Shown: positions 22,213 through 32,426 of the stretch, one piece after another
How the letters are laid out: every line of letters starts with the position of its first letter
Numbering within the stretch: the stretch's first letter is position 1
NCBI GenBank assembly: GCA_023853785.1
Contig: JAJIRX010000681.1
Location: forward strand, 558,001 to 622,000
Direction: 5' to 3'
DNA from: Psilocybe azurescens
Lineage: Eukaryota; Basidiomycota; Agaricomycetes; Agaricales; Agrocybaceae
Length of the DNA: 64,000 bases
Notes under the pieces: model-generated
What the model was told of the DNA's origin: nothing
What the model saw: the letters and a program-made list of their open reading frames with translations, nothing else
The model's database searches: none
Translations under genes and position numbers: made by a program

Positions 22213-24101
22213 CTACTCAGCCCTCCCTCGTTTAACGAAAGAATCTTCGTTCGAGTCGTAGTTAAACTTCCGTTTGGCTTTGGGAGGAGTTCGTGTCGGT
22301 CGAGCACATTGTATTGACAGCACAGTCGCTTTAGTCCCCTCATTGCGGAATCTCTTGACTAATTTTCTCAAAGCTAGTTGCTGTGAATCAGTGGTGGCTA
22401 TATGGAGTACAAGCAAAGAGCTTACGTCGTTCATTTTTACGGTAGTATTCTGCCCATGATTTGGCAGACCTTTGAGGATACTAAAACATGTAATTAGTTG
22501 TCGCTGAAGCTTCCTAGCTGTCTGATGTACAGCACCTTTTCATGGTAAGGCTCCCACCGGTCCTTGGAATTTGCATTATCCCAGTTGGAAAATGCAGCAA
22601 TATATTTGGCAGTGACATAAAGATCTGCATCATTGAATGGAGCACCTCTTTCTCCCATTTCTTTATCAGAATAATGGCGTATGGGAGTTTCGTCGGAGTC
22701 GTCGGAGTCGTCTTCGGGCTCCTCATTCTGGTTGCCAGCGTCGGATTCTTCATCACCAGACTCTTCGCTTGTGGTAATATCTTTATATTTTGGTCTCCGT
22801 CTGGGAGTGGCGTCCTCTTCTTCACTCGAACTTGAGTCACCAGAATCATACTCTTCGCCTCGGGCAGCCGCCAGTATTTTATCCGGCACATCGTGATTAT
22901 TTGACCAGTGGGAAGCCCATGACTGAGCAGTATGATGAGGAGCCTAAACAATGAAGAGTATTGTACGAACAGTGGAAGGAATTACAAATTACCTTTTGTG
23001 CTAGAAGTTCGCATATCTCATGCCTTGTGAGAGACGGATCCTTTTTCAAACGCCACCCAACGAACTCGATGAAAAATTCACGGTCCTCGTTCGTATATTT
23101 ATTACCTCGCCCGCGATGGGGAATAACATTGGTAGGAGGACTAGGTGAGCGCGATGGTGGGTCGGGTATCTTTATGTCAGCATTGGGTGCAGGAAGGCGG
23201 CCACCAAAAACAGGTGACGGTGCCGTGAGACTGTTTATGGTACTTCTACGACCTGGTTGTGGTTGATCTTTTGTTGTAATTGGCGGCGTTGATTGGCTGG
23301 ACTTCTTTTGAGGACGTTTACCAGACGGGGCTGAGATAGAAACACGAGAAAACGAGTTTTGAGGAGAAGGTTCGCGCTTGAAGGTAGCAGGTGAAGGTTT
23401 TTTTGCTGTTGGTAACGATGCCTTCAAGTGTTCTGAAGGTGCAGAACGCTTGGTGGTGCTGGAAGATGCCTCTTTTTCCTTCTGAAGGCACATCGATATC
23501 CATGCATCGAGACGAATTCGATTATCTAGATAATAATCCTTCCAAAGGCTTGCAGAATGTCCATTTTTCTAGTTTGATCAGTTAGTGTGGATACTTATAG
23601 CCTTAAAGAGAACATAAATACCCCATGCAAACTATTCAAAGCATCTTTATAGCTTTCCTGTCGTCTTGCACTGCTGAGCAGTTTAGTGAGGAGGGTGGGT
23701 TCATCGGCTGGTTCTACTGGAGCGGACATAGCAAACGCTTCTTGTAGGATATGTGGAGGTAAATATGGCATATTGAAAGTTCCCATAGGCATAGCATTAG
23801 GAAACGTCTGCGAAGGAGGCATCTGGTTTGGCCAAGGGCCTGCGTTAAACTGATGCTGGTGCTGTAAAGAGACAGGGTTGCCAGTGATTTGCTGATTGTT
23901 CATTTGCATGGCAAGATCTTGCCATTGGTTCTGGGGAACATGATGCTGCATTGGCTGTGATAGATGCTGCTGATGATGGTTTGCAGGGAAAAGAGGTTGA
24001 CCTGGGCGTTGAGGAACAAAGTCGCTGTAGGTGTCTGAACTTGTTGACGCGACATTATTAGAGCGATACCCGTTCATCGCGTGGTGGCCGTCCATGTTCA
24101 T
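22213..24101 (-). CDS. Nuclear protein with two Myb/Rap1-like domains
   Basis: The protein has about 520 residues. The N terminus is rich in Gln, His, Asn and Pro (HHQQHLSQPMQHH and similar). A basic Ser/Pro linker is followed by a Myb-like three-helix region, KYTNEDREFFIEFVGWRLKK to LAQKAPHHTAQSWASHW. A long acidic Ser/Glu/Asp tract precedes a second, shorter Myb-like region, FNDADLYVTAKYIAAFSNW to YPQRSAKSWAEYYRKN. A basic C terminus ends FVKRGRAE at the stop 22213-22215. The spacing and the terminal S-W resemble the Rap1/TRF2-interacting Myb type, so DNA binding, perhaps at telomeres, is an inference. Five exons splice in phase and no frame break was seen. A generic transcription factor is the main alternative. 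Confidence 0.7.
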
Positions 24102-24439
24102 GGATGAAGCGGATGTTCAAGAGCAATTGGATGCCAGAAAGTATACAAGAATTAAGGAAAACGTATTTTAAAAAAGTGAAAATAGAAGGGAGATAGAGAG
24201 AGGGTATGAAAAAGTAAACGGCCTCGAAGTCTCGAGCTCGACTCTTCAAACAAGCTGCACTTCAAAATATTTCGCTTCCCACTTGTAATTCAAAGGCCAA
24301 GGCACAAAGGCGACGTGCCATTTATACACGTGACTGGTCACGTAGCCTCCCATGTTCCGGGAGTCCGGGCTCGTTAACTAGATCACCGTCGGAGCATGGT
24401 CCATTCTTAAGTAGTAGCTGCGATCTGGTTAATCCCACC
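24102..24439. promoter_or_regulatory. Divergent promoter with ACGTGAC-TG-GTCACGT inverted repeat
   Basis: This lies between the Myb gene and the MMSDH gene. At 24327-24343 a CACGTG box is part of a perfect 7-base inverted repeat around a 2-base spacer (acgtgactggtcacgt). This is a likely dimeric factor site about 100 bases upstream of the MMSDH start. Confidence 0.5.
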
Positions 24440-26944
24440 ATGGCAGTCCGCAGATTCCCGCACCTCAGAGTGCTACGCACAAAGTCATTCCATTCATCTG
24501 CCAACTTGAAAGCTCTCAGTGCTTTAGCTCTACCCAAGGCCGAGCAGATTTCAGCTAATTGGATAGGTACCAGCGCTACGGGAGGATCAACCAAGAACTT
24601 TATAGGCGGAGAATTCGTGGAAAGTCAAAGCAACGAGTGGATTGACGTTCACGATCCGGTAATACTCTCAAATCTTCGTATTTGTTTTATCCATACCTTA
24701 CTTCCAGGGACTTCTTTCCGTTTAGTCTTCCCAAACACTCCTTACTCGCGTACCCCAGACTACCGAGTCTGAGTTTGAAGATGCTGTTGACGCTGCATCG
24801 CAAGCCTATAAGACGTGGAGTCGGACAAGCGTTGTCTCGCGTCAGAGATTTGTTCTTGAGTTCGTCGCTGTGGGCTCCCCGCATTTCAAAAAACCCCGAG
24901 AACTTACATTAGGCGCGCAGGCTTCAACACTTGATCCGCCAAAATGCGGATGCCATTGCAAATAGCATTGTGTTAGAGCAAGGGAAAACTATTGCAGGTT
25001 TGTCCTCCCTATTACTGCGGTACTCTTCTTACATTGATTATCACTTTACAGACGCTCATGGCGATCTCCTGCGTGGTTTGCAAGTTGTCGAGACCGCAGC
25101 GGGTATAACTTCAACACTTCTCGGTGATAAAATTGAAGGTTCCTATAACTTTTCTCTGAAGCTTGGACTCACTTGATCAGTAATGATAGTTAGTAAAGAT
25201 ATGGATACTGAGGTCAGAAAAGTGCCCCTGGGAGTCTGCGCGAGCATTGCACCTTTCAACTTTCCTGCGTTGGTCTAATCGCTTTTGGTTCAATTGTGCT
25301 TACTAATTCATTGCTTCTACAGTATGATCCCTCTGTGGACTATACCCATGGCCGCTGTTACAGGAAATACTCTTATCCTGAAACCTTCAGAACGTGATCC
25401 AGGAGCCGCCATGATGATCGCAGAACTTTGTCAACGTGCCGGTCTGTAAAAATGCTCTGTAAAGATATACGATTATCTTATTGTTCAGTAAGGCCTTCCT
25501 GCTGGTGTTTTGAACATTATTCATGGCGGTGTGCCCACCGTTAATTCAATATGTGACCATCCCGCCATCAAAGCAATCAGCTTCGTAGGAGGCGATCGCG
25601 CTGGAAAGCATATATATGAAAGGTGCAACCCTTTAATCATTCAGATTCGTCTGTTTCTCATCATTAACACAAGAGGGACTCAAAATGGCAAACGTGTTCA
25701 GGTGAAGCTGTCTCTCTAAATTTTTTACAAGTATTCTTATCCTGTTAACTAGGCCAATCTCGGGGCCAAGAATCATGCCATTTTGATGCCAGACGGTTCG
25801 TTCTTCAAGCCGTTTGGATTACAATGCTCACACAGTCTACAGCCAACAAAAACCTTGCGATCAATTCAATTGTTGGAGCAGCTTTTGGAGGTAAGCCGAC
25901 TTTTATTGTACTTTTATAATACACTGATGTTCCCGAAGCTGCTGGACAGCGCTGTATGGCTATTTCTGTTGGTAAGTTGTGGCAATAATTCTCATATTCT
26001 TATGCGATGTATCACACCATTTTCAGCGGTGATTGTAGGAGACACTTCGGCGTGGTTGCCTGGACTTGTGGAACGCGCACAATTGCTCAAAGTCAATGGA
26101 GGATTTGAAAAGGGTGCTGACTTGTGAGCATTTACTAATTGATATCAGAAGAAAAAAGCTTATCACCGTCATATAGGGGACCTTTAATATCTCCAGGGGC
26201 TAAGGGCAGGGTTACAGACCTCATCACATCAGCTGAAGCGGATGGTGGTAAGATCATTCTGGATGGTCGAAACTTCAAGGCACCAGAATCGTACCCATAC
26301 GGAAATTTTGTCGGACCTACTATTATTGAAGGTGACACATCCATGAAATGTTACCAGTAGGCATCCTTTATCGTATTTCTGTCTTTGCTTCAACTCATAT
26401 TACTCAGAACTGAAATTTTTGGTCCCGTCCTGGTGGTGCTGCAAGCCGATACCTTGGATGATGCGATTGAAATCATCAACAATAACCGATATGGAAACGG
26501 AGCAGCAATCTTTACACAATCCGGAGCAACTGCAAGACGTTTTGAAACTGAAGTCAATGTTGGTCAAGTTGGTATCAATGTCTCAATTCCTGTTCCTCTA
26601 CCGATGTTTGCTTGGAGTGGTAATAAGGTGACATCTTTCATAGACACCTTAAAAGTTCCCTGTTGACCTAATTCAATTGTAGGGAAGCGTATTGGGTGAT
26701 ATTGGGTTTTACGGGAAAAGGTAAGAAATTAAAAGTACAGTGGAATGTATACGTGGAATATCCGCTGAATATATACACAAACAGCGGTATCAACTTTTAT
26801 ACTCAAAACAAGGTAAGTGTTGCGTGGCGAATGTTTTGTAGAAATTCATGACTCACATACATTCTGCAGACGACGACGAGTCTATGGAGAGCTGAGGATG
26901 CTGTTGGCAATCGCGCTGCCGTTGATATGCCGACTCACAGCTAA
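24440..26944 (+). CDS. Methylmalonate-semialdehyde dehydrogenase (mitochondrial)
   Basis: This is an ALDH6-type, CoA-dependent aldehyde dehydrogenase that turns methylmalonate or malonate semialdehyde into propionyl- or acetyl-CoA in valine and thymine breakdown. An Arg-rich presequence starts [20 protein letters not shown]. The core shows [71 protein letters not shown], the cofactor-loop string [17 protein letters not shown], the catalytic cysteine in [10 protein letters not shown], and [10 protein letters not shown]. It ends VDMPTHS at 26944. There are about 15 short exons. All junctions fit in phase, though a few donors are weak, for example gtcgctg after FVLEF. No frame break was seen. 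The human symbol is ALDH6A1. Confidence 0.94.
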
Positions 26945-27026
26945 ATCATCTTTTCCAATCGACACATCGTATTCAGGCCATATATTTGATATCTAAGCAA
27001 TCTATATCCCATTGCAATAATGTCTT

Positions 27027-27750
27027 TTATGACTTCGACGATGCATCCTTTGATGTCACCTCGTCAAGGAAGGCATTCGACAATTGGACGCATTGTTGAT
27101 AAATCTTCTCGAAGCCAGACTGTGGTTGATTGAGAAAAGATACGTGCCGTGAAATTTGTTAGAAAACGTACCACCCCACCGTAATAAGGGTCCGGAATAG
27201 GTTTGTTATCCAAATAAGATCCCCATAGCCGTACTTCGGCGGTAGAGTTGGAGGGCTTAATGCTATTCAGGTGTCGAAAATTATTCTCGTCAGCTGCAAG
27301 AATATGGGTGAACCGGACGAAGTCCGAGGTCAAGACCTGACGAGCGAAGCTGTCTATAGGGACATTGTGCTGATGGGTGACACAGACTCAGTTGTATCAC
27401 ATCAAAGTTTTGAGAGATATCTTCTGGGGCTTACTTTCTTGCAAACTGCGACCGTTCTAGAAATATTGATAAAGTCAAGGCTTGTTCGATCATTTCACGA
27501 CCATAATTGTCACAGACCTTTCATCCGGTTCTTCACCAACATGATAACCAGCCGTGCCACAGCTATCGACGACTATATCAAGTCCTCGTTTTTGAGCAAT
27601 ATCTTTCAGTACCGCCTCGCCCATTGGTGAGCGGCATATGTTCCCTGATAAGGTTCGTCAGCTTGATATACATCGGTGTGTGCATCGAAGAGAGCTCATG
27701 CCTAGACATACGACCAATACTTTAATTTCTGGAGATGAATTTGACGACAT
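27027..27750 (-). CDS. LTP1: Low-molecular-weight phosphotyrosine protein phosphatase
   Basis: This small cytosolic phosphatase removes phosphate from tyrosine. The start is MSSNSSPEI at 27750. The P-loop C-L-G-N-I-C-R-S (the CX5R motif) is made only by splicing VLVVCLG to NICRSPMGEAV. DSCGTAGYHVGEEPDER and HNVPIDSFARQVLTSDFVRF follow, then the general-acid loop IPDPYYGG. The end is IYQQCVQLSNAFLDEVTSK with a short tail. There are five exons. The intron inside the P-loop (27645-27701) has the donor CTAG|gcatga, so it must be GC-AG. No frame break was seen. Total length is near 160 residues, normal for the family. Confidence 0.92.
27645..27701 (-). other. GC-AG intron interrupting the phosphatase P-loop
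   Basis: The donor is gcatga and the acceptor cttatcag. Using the nearby GT (gtatgt, in VLV) would delete the nucleophilic cysteine, so the GC donor is the only functional choice. Confidence 0.8.
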
Positions 27751-27918
27751 TACGAGTGATGGTGCTACAATTGGTTGCAGATCAAAAGTGGTTACCTGTA
27801 CGATAACGCGGAAACTGTTCGGATGCTGATAGCCACGCCTACCGTTGTACCATAGTAGTACAACATATGGTTCTGAATATAAATACCAACTACACTTGAA
27901 CCAAACTATATCCTTGGA

Positions 27919-29009
27919 ATGCCTTCACCACCAATAACGCTTTATATGACGACAATTGCCTCTCAGCCAGCTCTTAGGCAGCGGCAAGGCAAGTCTCTTT
28001 CGTACAAGTGCAACACGGCAACTAATCTATCATATATCTTCTGGTAGAGTATATTTTCCGCATCTTGCAGGTCAAGAAGATACCCTTTAACACCTATGAT
28101 CTGGCCTCGGATGAAGAAGCAAAGCGCTTATGGAGGAGAAAGGCCCCTCAAGGTGCTGTCAAAACTTGGCCGCTTCAAACGACTTTGCTAACCGCGCTTG
28201 TATAAAGACAAGCAACAACTTCCTGGTATACTTGTTGGTGGGAAGTTCCCCGGTGTATGTTACATTTAAACTCTCATAAAATGAAACTGATTCAGGAATT
28301 CAGACCTTCGCTGATTTGTGAGCCCTTTGCCTCGCCCCTAATAGTGCGCGCCATGATCTAACAATGATCCCTGCCACAGCGAAGATGCAGTCGAGCACGA
28401 CGAACTGGACATTTTTCTACGACTAAAAGAAAACTGGAATCCTTCCATTGACGAAGACAGGCCTCCTCCAGAAGTGAAGCCTGTTGGTATTCCAGGGGCG
28501 TCCTCTCCTATGCAAATGACCCCTGATCATCTCAAGAGCAAGATGTTCCCGCAAACTCCCTCACCTTCTCCCCTCAGAGGCAAAATAGTCCCGGTCAACA
28601 AAAGGACCGGTGAGCTTGACATGGGAGACGAGCTAAGTGGCTTCGGACTTCAAGGCGTAAAGGTCACGAAGGACGAGCTACAAGATTTAATAGCAGAACT
28701 GGGTCTGAATGGCGATGAAGCCGGTGATTTGGCTGCGGGTCTAACCGATATGACAAATCCTGTTAAAGGGTTGAAATCGAGCAAAAGACATCCAAGGCAT
28801 TGCCTGTGGAAGGATTAGCCGTAAAGAAAGAGGAAAAGACTCAAAAGATGGAACCAACAAATGACGAGGAACCAACATCGAAGGAGGAAACGAGTGAGGA
28901 GCGAACATCAGAGAAAGAGACAATTGCAGAAGATACTGAAGCCAACAAGAAAGACGCCTCCCAGGCAGTCGCAACCAAGATCGAAGATAAACTCGACAAT
29001 TCTGTATAA
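27919..29009 (+). CDS. SH3BGR/thioredoxin-fold protein with acidic tail
   Basis: The start MPSPPITLYMTTIASQPALR joins across a GC-AG intron to EYIFRILQVKKIPFNTYDLA. SDEEAKRLWRRKAPQ, LPGILVGGKFPG and FEDAVEHDELDIFLRL follow. This is the glutaredoxin-like fold of SH3-domain-binding glutamic-acid-rich proteins, without a redox CxxC. A Pro/Ser linker (FPQTPSPSPLRGKIVP) and a helical segment (DELQDLIAELGLNGDEAGDL) precede a Glu/Lys/Thr-rich tail ending KIEDKLDNSV. The frame shifts at the GGG run 28768-28770; adding one G joins NPVKG to VEIEQKTSKALPVEG. Its role is unknown in fungi. It is divergent from LTP1 with about 170 bases between starts. Confidence 0.8.
27989..28047 (+). other. GC-AG intron in the SH3BGR-like gene
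   Basis: The donor CAAG|gcaagt matches the known GC-AG consensus, and the acceptor is ctggtag. The junction restores a Glu codon between LRQRQ and YIFRILQ. Confidence 0.8.
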
Positions 29010-29210
29010 ACGACCACGAAAGTATAATACTATATCCTACATAGGCCGCAGGGATTTTTGATACTGGTAGGATAACTGATTCAATGGTTGTAATATTAAA
29101 ACACGGAAATACAGTGTATTATGTAGATTGTTTTGTTGAAGAGAGAGTCACTAACACCAACCTGACTCCTCAGAAGACAGATCGCACCCGGTGGTAGTCG
29201 CGGTATGTCA

Positions 29211-30465
29211 TTATTCTTCGTCTGAATGGCGTACAACGGATTTCGAAGAACGTCTTCGGAGGCCTCTCGTAGGATCTTCGTCTTGTGGGGGTATATTTTG
29301 CACACTCTCTTCTAGCTTGATCTTATCAGACGGCGACAATTAGCATATGCGAACTTCATTAAAGTGAGCAAAACATTACCGCCTTGTCGTCCGAAGCATT
29401 GGTGGACCTGGATCGTCTTCTTCTACTAGTTCTTCGGCCCTCTCTCGGTGGCTGAGACTGAGATTCCAGAATGTCTCCAGATGCTAGTCGTTTTGGTTCA
29501 ATCTTGACTTCAGTCTCGTCATCGTCTTCCTGCGGTGTCGTTAGCAGAAGGGGAAGAATGCAAGTACCAAGAATGGTGGTTAAGATACAAATGAAGATGA
29601 CTGCCGATACCAGAGCGGAGAGCAATGGGAAACGAATCGCCAAACCTCTGAAAAGCAAAAATAAATAAATAACGGGATGAGGATCTCTTGTGTCTCGAGG
29701 ACATTCGAAAATCTTACCGAATGCCATGTGGGACGACCAAACCTTGCAGATATGCGGAAATGACATTCACTTCACGTCCGTAACCCTGACCTAGTGTGGT
29801 CCAACCGTCGTGTCGGCCAATTTCGATTTTTGCAGCCAGATTCGACTTCCCAGCAACGAAAGACTCCAACAGAGGGACTTTGATTTTCTCATTAGCCTTT
29901 CTAGGGATAAAAAAATGCGATTGGGGTGGCAGAGCTATTGCCTTTCATGTTCTTGAGTCCCCTTCCACGCGAGAAAAATAAAAGGCGCTTACAGGCCTTC
30001 GGACATGAGCCAGAGTCCTGTTATTTGGAGTCGACAGTGTCAGAGATGTCATGAAGTTCCCAAGCACAATATTAGATTCGGTGTAAGGCAGTACAAGGTC
30101 GACAGATATATCATATCGCTGGTTAGGGACCAGGGAAGGCAGGGAAGCGAAAGCATATGGAGGCATGCCGTCCCTGCAGAACATAAGGTTCAATACAAAG
30201 TGATTAGAGCACGCGCTTACCCGTATTGTAGATATAATGGCACCTCCCAGCTAACGGATAGACTTGACCATACAACCCAGGCTGCAGACGCAGAAAGGAG
30301 GAGGACGAGAGGAATGAACAAGGAGCAGACAAGAAGAGGGACGAGTTTAGGGGCGAATGGGCGTACAGCAAGCAGCAGTTTAGAGACTACTGCAATGAAT
30401 AAGTTGATTGGTGCATTTGCGACTTTCCACAGTAGACTTGGATGCGTTTTGACTGGTTCTGGCAT
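29211..30465 (-). CDS. SEI1: Seipin, lipid-droplet biogenesis protein
   Basis: Seipin forms rings in the ER membrane where lipid droplets bud. The start is MPEPVKTHPSLLWKVANAPI at 30465. An N-terminal transmembrane helix (LVPLLVCSLFIPLVLLL region) is followed by the lumenal domain with YDISVDLVLPYTESNIVLGN, FMTSLTLSTPNN and VPLLESFVAGKSNLAAKIEI. A second transmembrane helix (PLLSALVSAVIFICILTTIL) leads to an Arg/Ser-rich cytosolic tail ending VVRHSDEE at 29211. Five exons fit in phase. The acceptor before AIALPPQSHFF is read at gaaag. No frame break was seen. Length (about 340 residues) and two-helix topology agree with fungal seipins. Confidence 0.9.
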
Positions 30466-30566
30466 TGTAAGGACTCTGAAGGAGGAGTTGAGCACATCAC
30501 ATGTTCCAGTGAACTTGTACGCCGCGCGAGTGCAGCCGCATTAAGCATACTTTGCCATCTGCGACC
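30466..30566. promoter_or_regulatory. 101-base divergent promoter, seipin / unnamed conserved gene
   Basis: The two start codons are only 101 bases apart on opposite strands, so the genes must share most promoter sequence. No clear TATA box is visible. Confidence 0.45.
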
Positions 30567-31195
30567 ATGTCGAATATTAAACATCTCCTTGGTCTCCAGC
30601 CTCACTCTCCCCGTCTCACCGAATTCCTCTTCTCCATATCACAGCCTGTGGTTCCGGAAGTCAAGTCATATCCGGATGCTGTCTATTTCAATTACTTTTC
30701 TCTTGGTCTAAGCATCTTGTTCTCGCCTAAAGGCGGCTACAAACCAACCACAGGACTTAATCTAAGTGATCTCAAGAATGATAGTCTTGTCCTGGACAGC
30801 ATTTACATTTACAATGTGCCAAAACAGACCGAAAACCGAACAAAGGCACATCTTCATATGCTGCCGAGATGGCCTTTTCCACATTCCCCATTTCCCCGCT
30901 AATTTTGACGATCGAAACGGTTGCCCATGATAAAGATGGCAAGGAGATCTCTCGCCCTCCCAATCTCAAAGTCCATCGAGACACAACAGGAAAGGATTTC
31001 GTACAGACGTTGGGAGAACCTGATCGGAAAGGTGGAGGAACAGGCCCTTCGTCTGGGTCTATCGGTATCTGGTGTGAGTGGTCAAAGGATGGAATCATGG
31101 TCGAATTTGGAGGCGATGAAGCTAAAGGTCCCCAAGCATGGGAACGAGGCAAGGATGCCGTTTGGAAAATCATCACTATATTTTCCCCTACCTAG
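30567..31195 (+). CDS. Conserved basidiomycete protein of unknown function
   Basis: The start is MSNIKHLLGLQPHSPRLTEF. Further stretches include YPDAVYFNYFSLGLSI, LDSIYIYNVPKQTEN, then after a one-base break YAAEMAFSTFPISPLILTIE, DGKEISRPPNLKVHRDTTGK and ISIGIWCEWSKDGIMVEF-like text up to the stop at 31195. It has about 209 residues, apparently no intron and no signal peptide. The frame changes at the AAAGG run 30842-30846; one more A or G restores it. I do not recognise a domain. It is divergently paired with seipin, which might hint at co-regulation, but this is only inference. Confidence 0.65.
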
Positions 31196-31423
31196 CGACC
31201 CAGGGAAGACCCCTGAAGACCCCTATGTATTATTACTACGACCGTGTAAATGAACATGTGGGGCTGCTGACTTCTGTTAACTGCTTTCATCACCTGCCCG
31301 CATTATGATGTGACGCATTCGAGCCAATTCAGATTGCTAGAAAATCCATGTGATTCTGACAATCAGCCAAAAGACCGCAACACATTGGTAAGTATTGACA
31401 TCCTCTCTTATCCACCACCCACA

Positions 31424-32147
31424 ATGTCTGTTCCATCTGATTTCAATGTCCTTGATATTTCGGGCAAGTTCCTCATGGTAAGCGCTGTCCATATGCACGT
31501 CTCTAGACCGGTTCTGACATCATCTAAGAACAAAACTCTTTCAGATCAACGCACCGATACTATTCTTCAACTACAAGGTGTTGGTTGGTTAAAGAGGAAG
31601 GCGATCAGTATCGGTTCCGTCACCCTTGCAATCAAGCACTACAAGGACGCAGATAGCGTTGAACACATTGACATTGACCAAACTCTTACGGGGGGAATCC
31701 CTGGAACCACGGAGACTCGAACGCTCTGGTGGAAAGAAAGAGAGAACGAAGATCATCTCTTCGGTCATGTTATCGGAAAATCACGAAGAGTCAAGGCCGA
31801 AGAACTTGATGTTCCTTTCCTCCAGGCTCCCTGGACTGAGGATACCTTGCAGCAGGGCCTTATCCAGTCTTATGTCGAGAGTGATACCCCGAAGAGCGGT
31901 AACACTTGGATCGCTAACCAGGTATGTTTCCGACTTATCCACTGTTTCATTTCGCTCATTTAGAACCCCAGACCATGGGGTATCGAGGAGATTGGGGGCG
32001 AGAGGCGATATGTCAGGCATGTTAAATTCACTGGGCCCAAGGCAGAAGACATCGAAGCTAAGCTTGTCTACGACTACCGTTCGTTTTGTTCTTCCGATTA
32101 CGACGAACCCTACTCATTTTTAAACCCCAACAGTTGGTCCTTTATAA
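31424..32147 (+). CDS. Conserved fungal protein, lipocalin-like size, unknown function
   Basis: The start MSVPSDFNVLDISGKFLM joins after a short intron to NKTLSDQRTDTILQLQG, then AISIGSVTLAIKHYKDADSV, HIDIDQTLTGGIPGTTETRT, FGHVIGKSRRVKAEEL, NTWIANQ and WGIEEIGGERRYVRHVKFTG. The last exon is best read with an intron from gttcgt to aaccccaacag, giving the end LVYDYLGPL at 32147. Without that splice the frame runs on for a short unconserved tail. It has about 190 residues, rich in beta-like alternation, and resembles a protein conserved widely in filamentous fungi, but I know no function for it. No frame break was seen. Confidence 0.7.
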
Positions 32148-32426
32148 CCGTATACCGACTCTCTATACTTACATATACGTAGCCTGAGTAAGTGGAAGGG
32201 AGATGGCTTAGCTGCATCTTATCTTATCGGACCTAATAAAGAGAAAATCCAAATAAAGAAATGATTATAACCAGTTGCTATATTGAATTTCTGATGATCA
32301 CGGCCAACACTACCACGGCAGATGCTACCCGTGTGCATGAATCGTCTCACCTCTTGCTTCCTGTCTCTCATCCACACTTTCTCGGCGATTCATTTTGGGT
32401 TATATCAGTGACAATCGTCTCTACAC

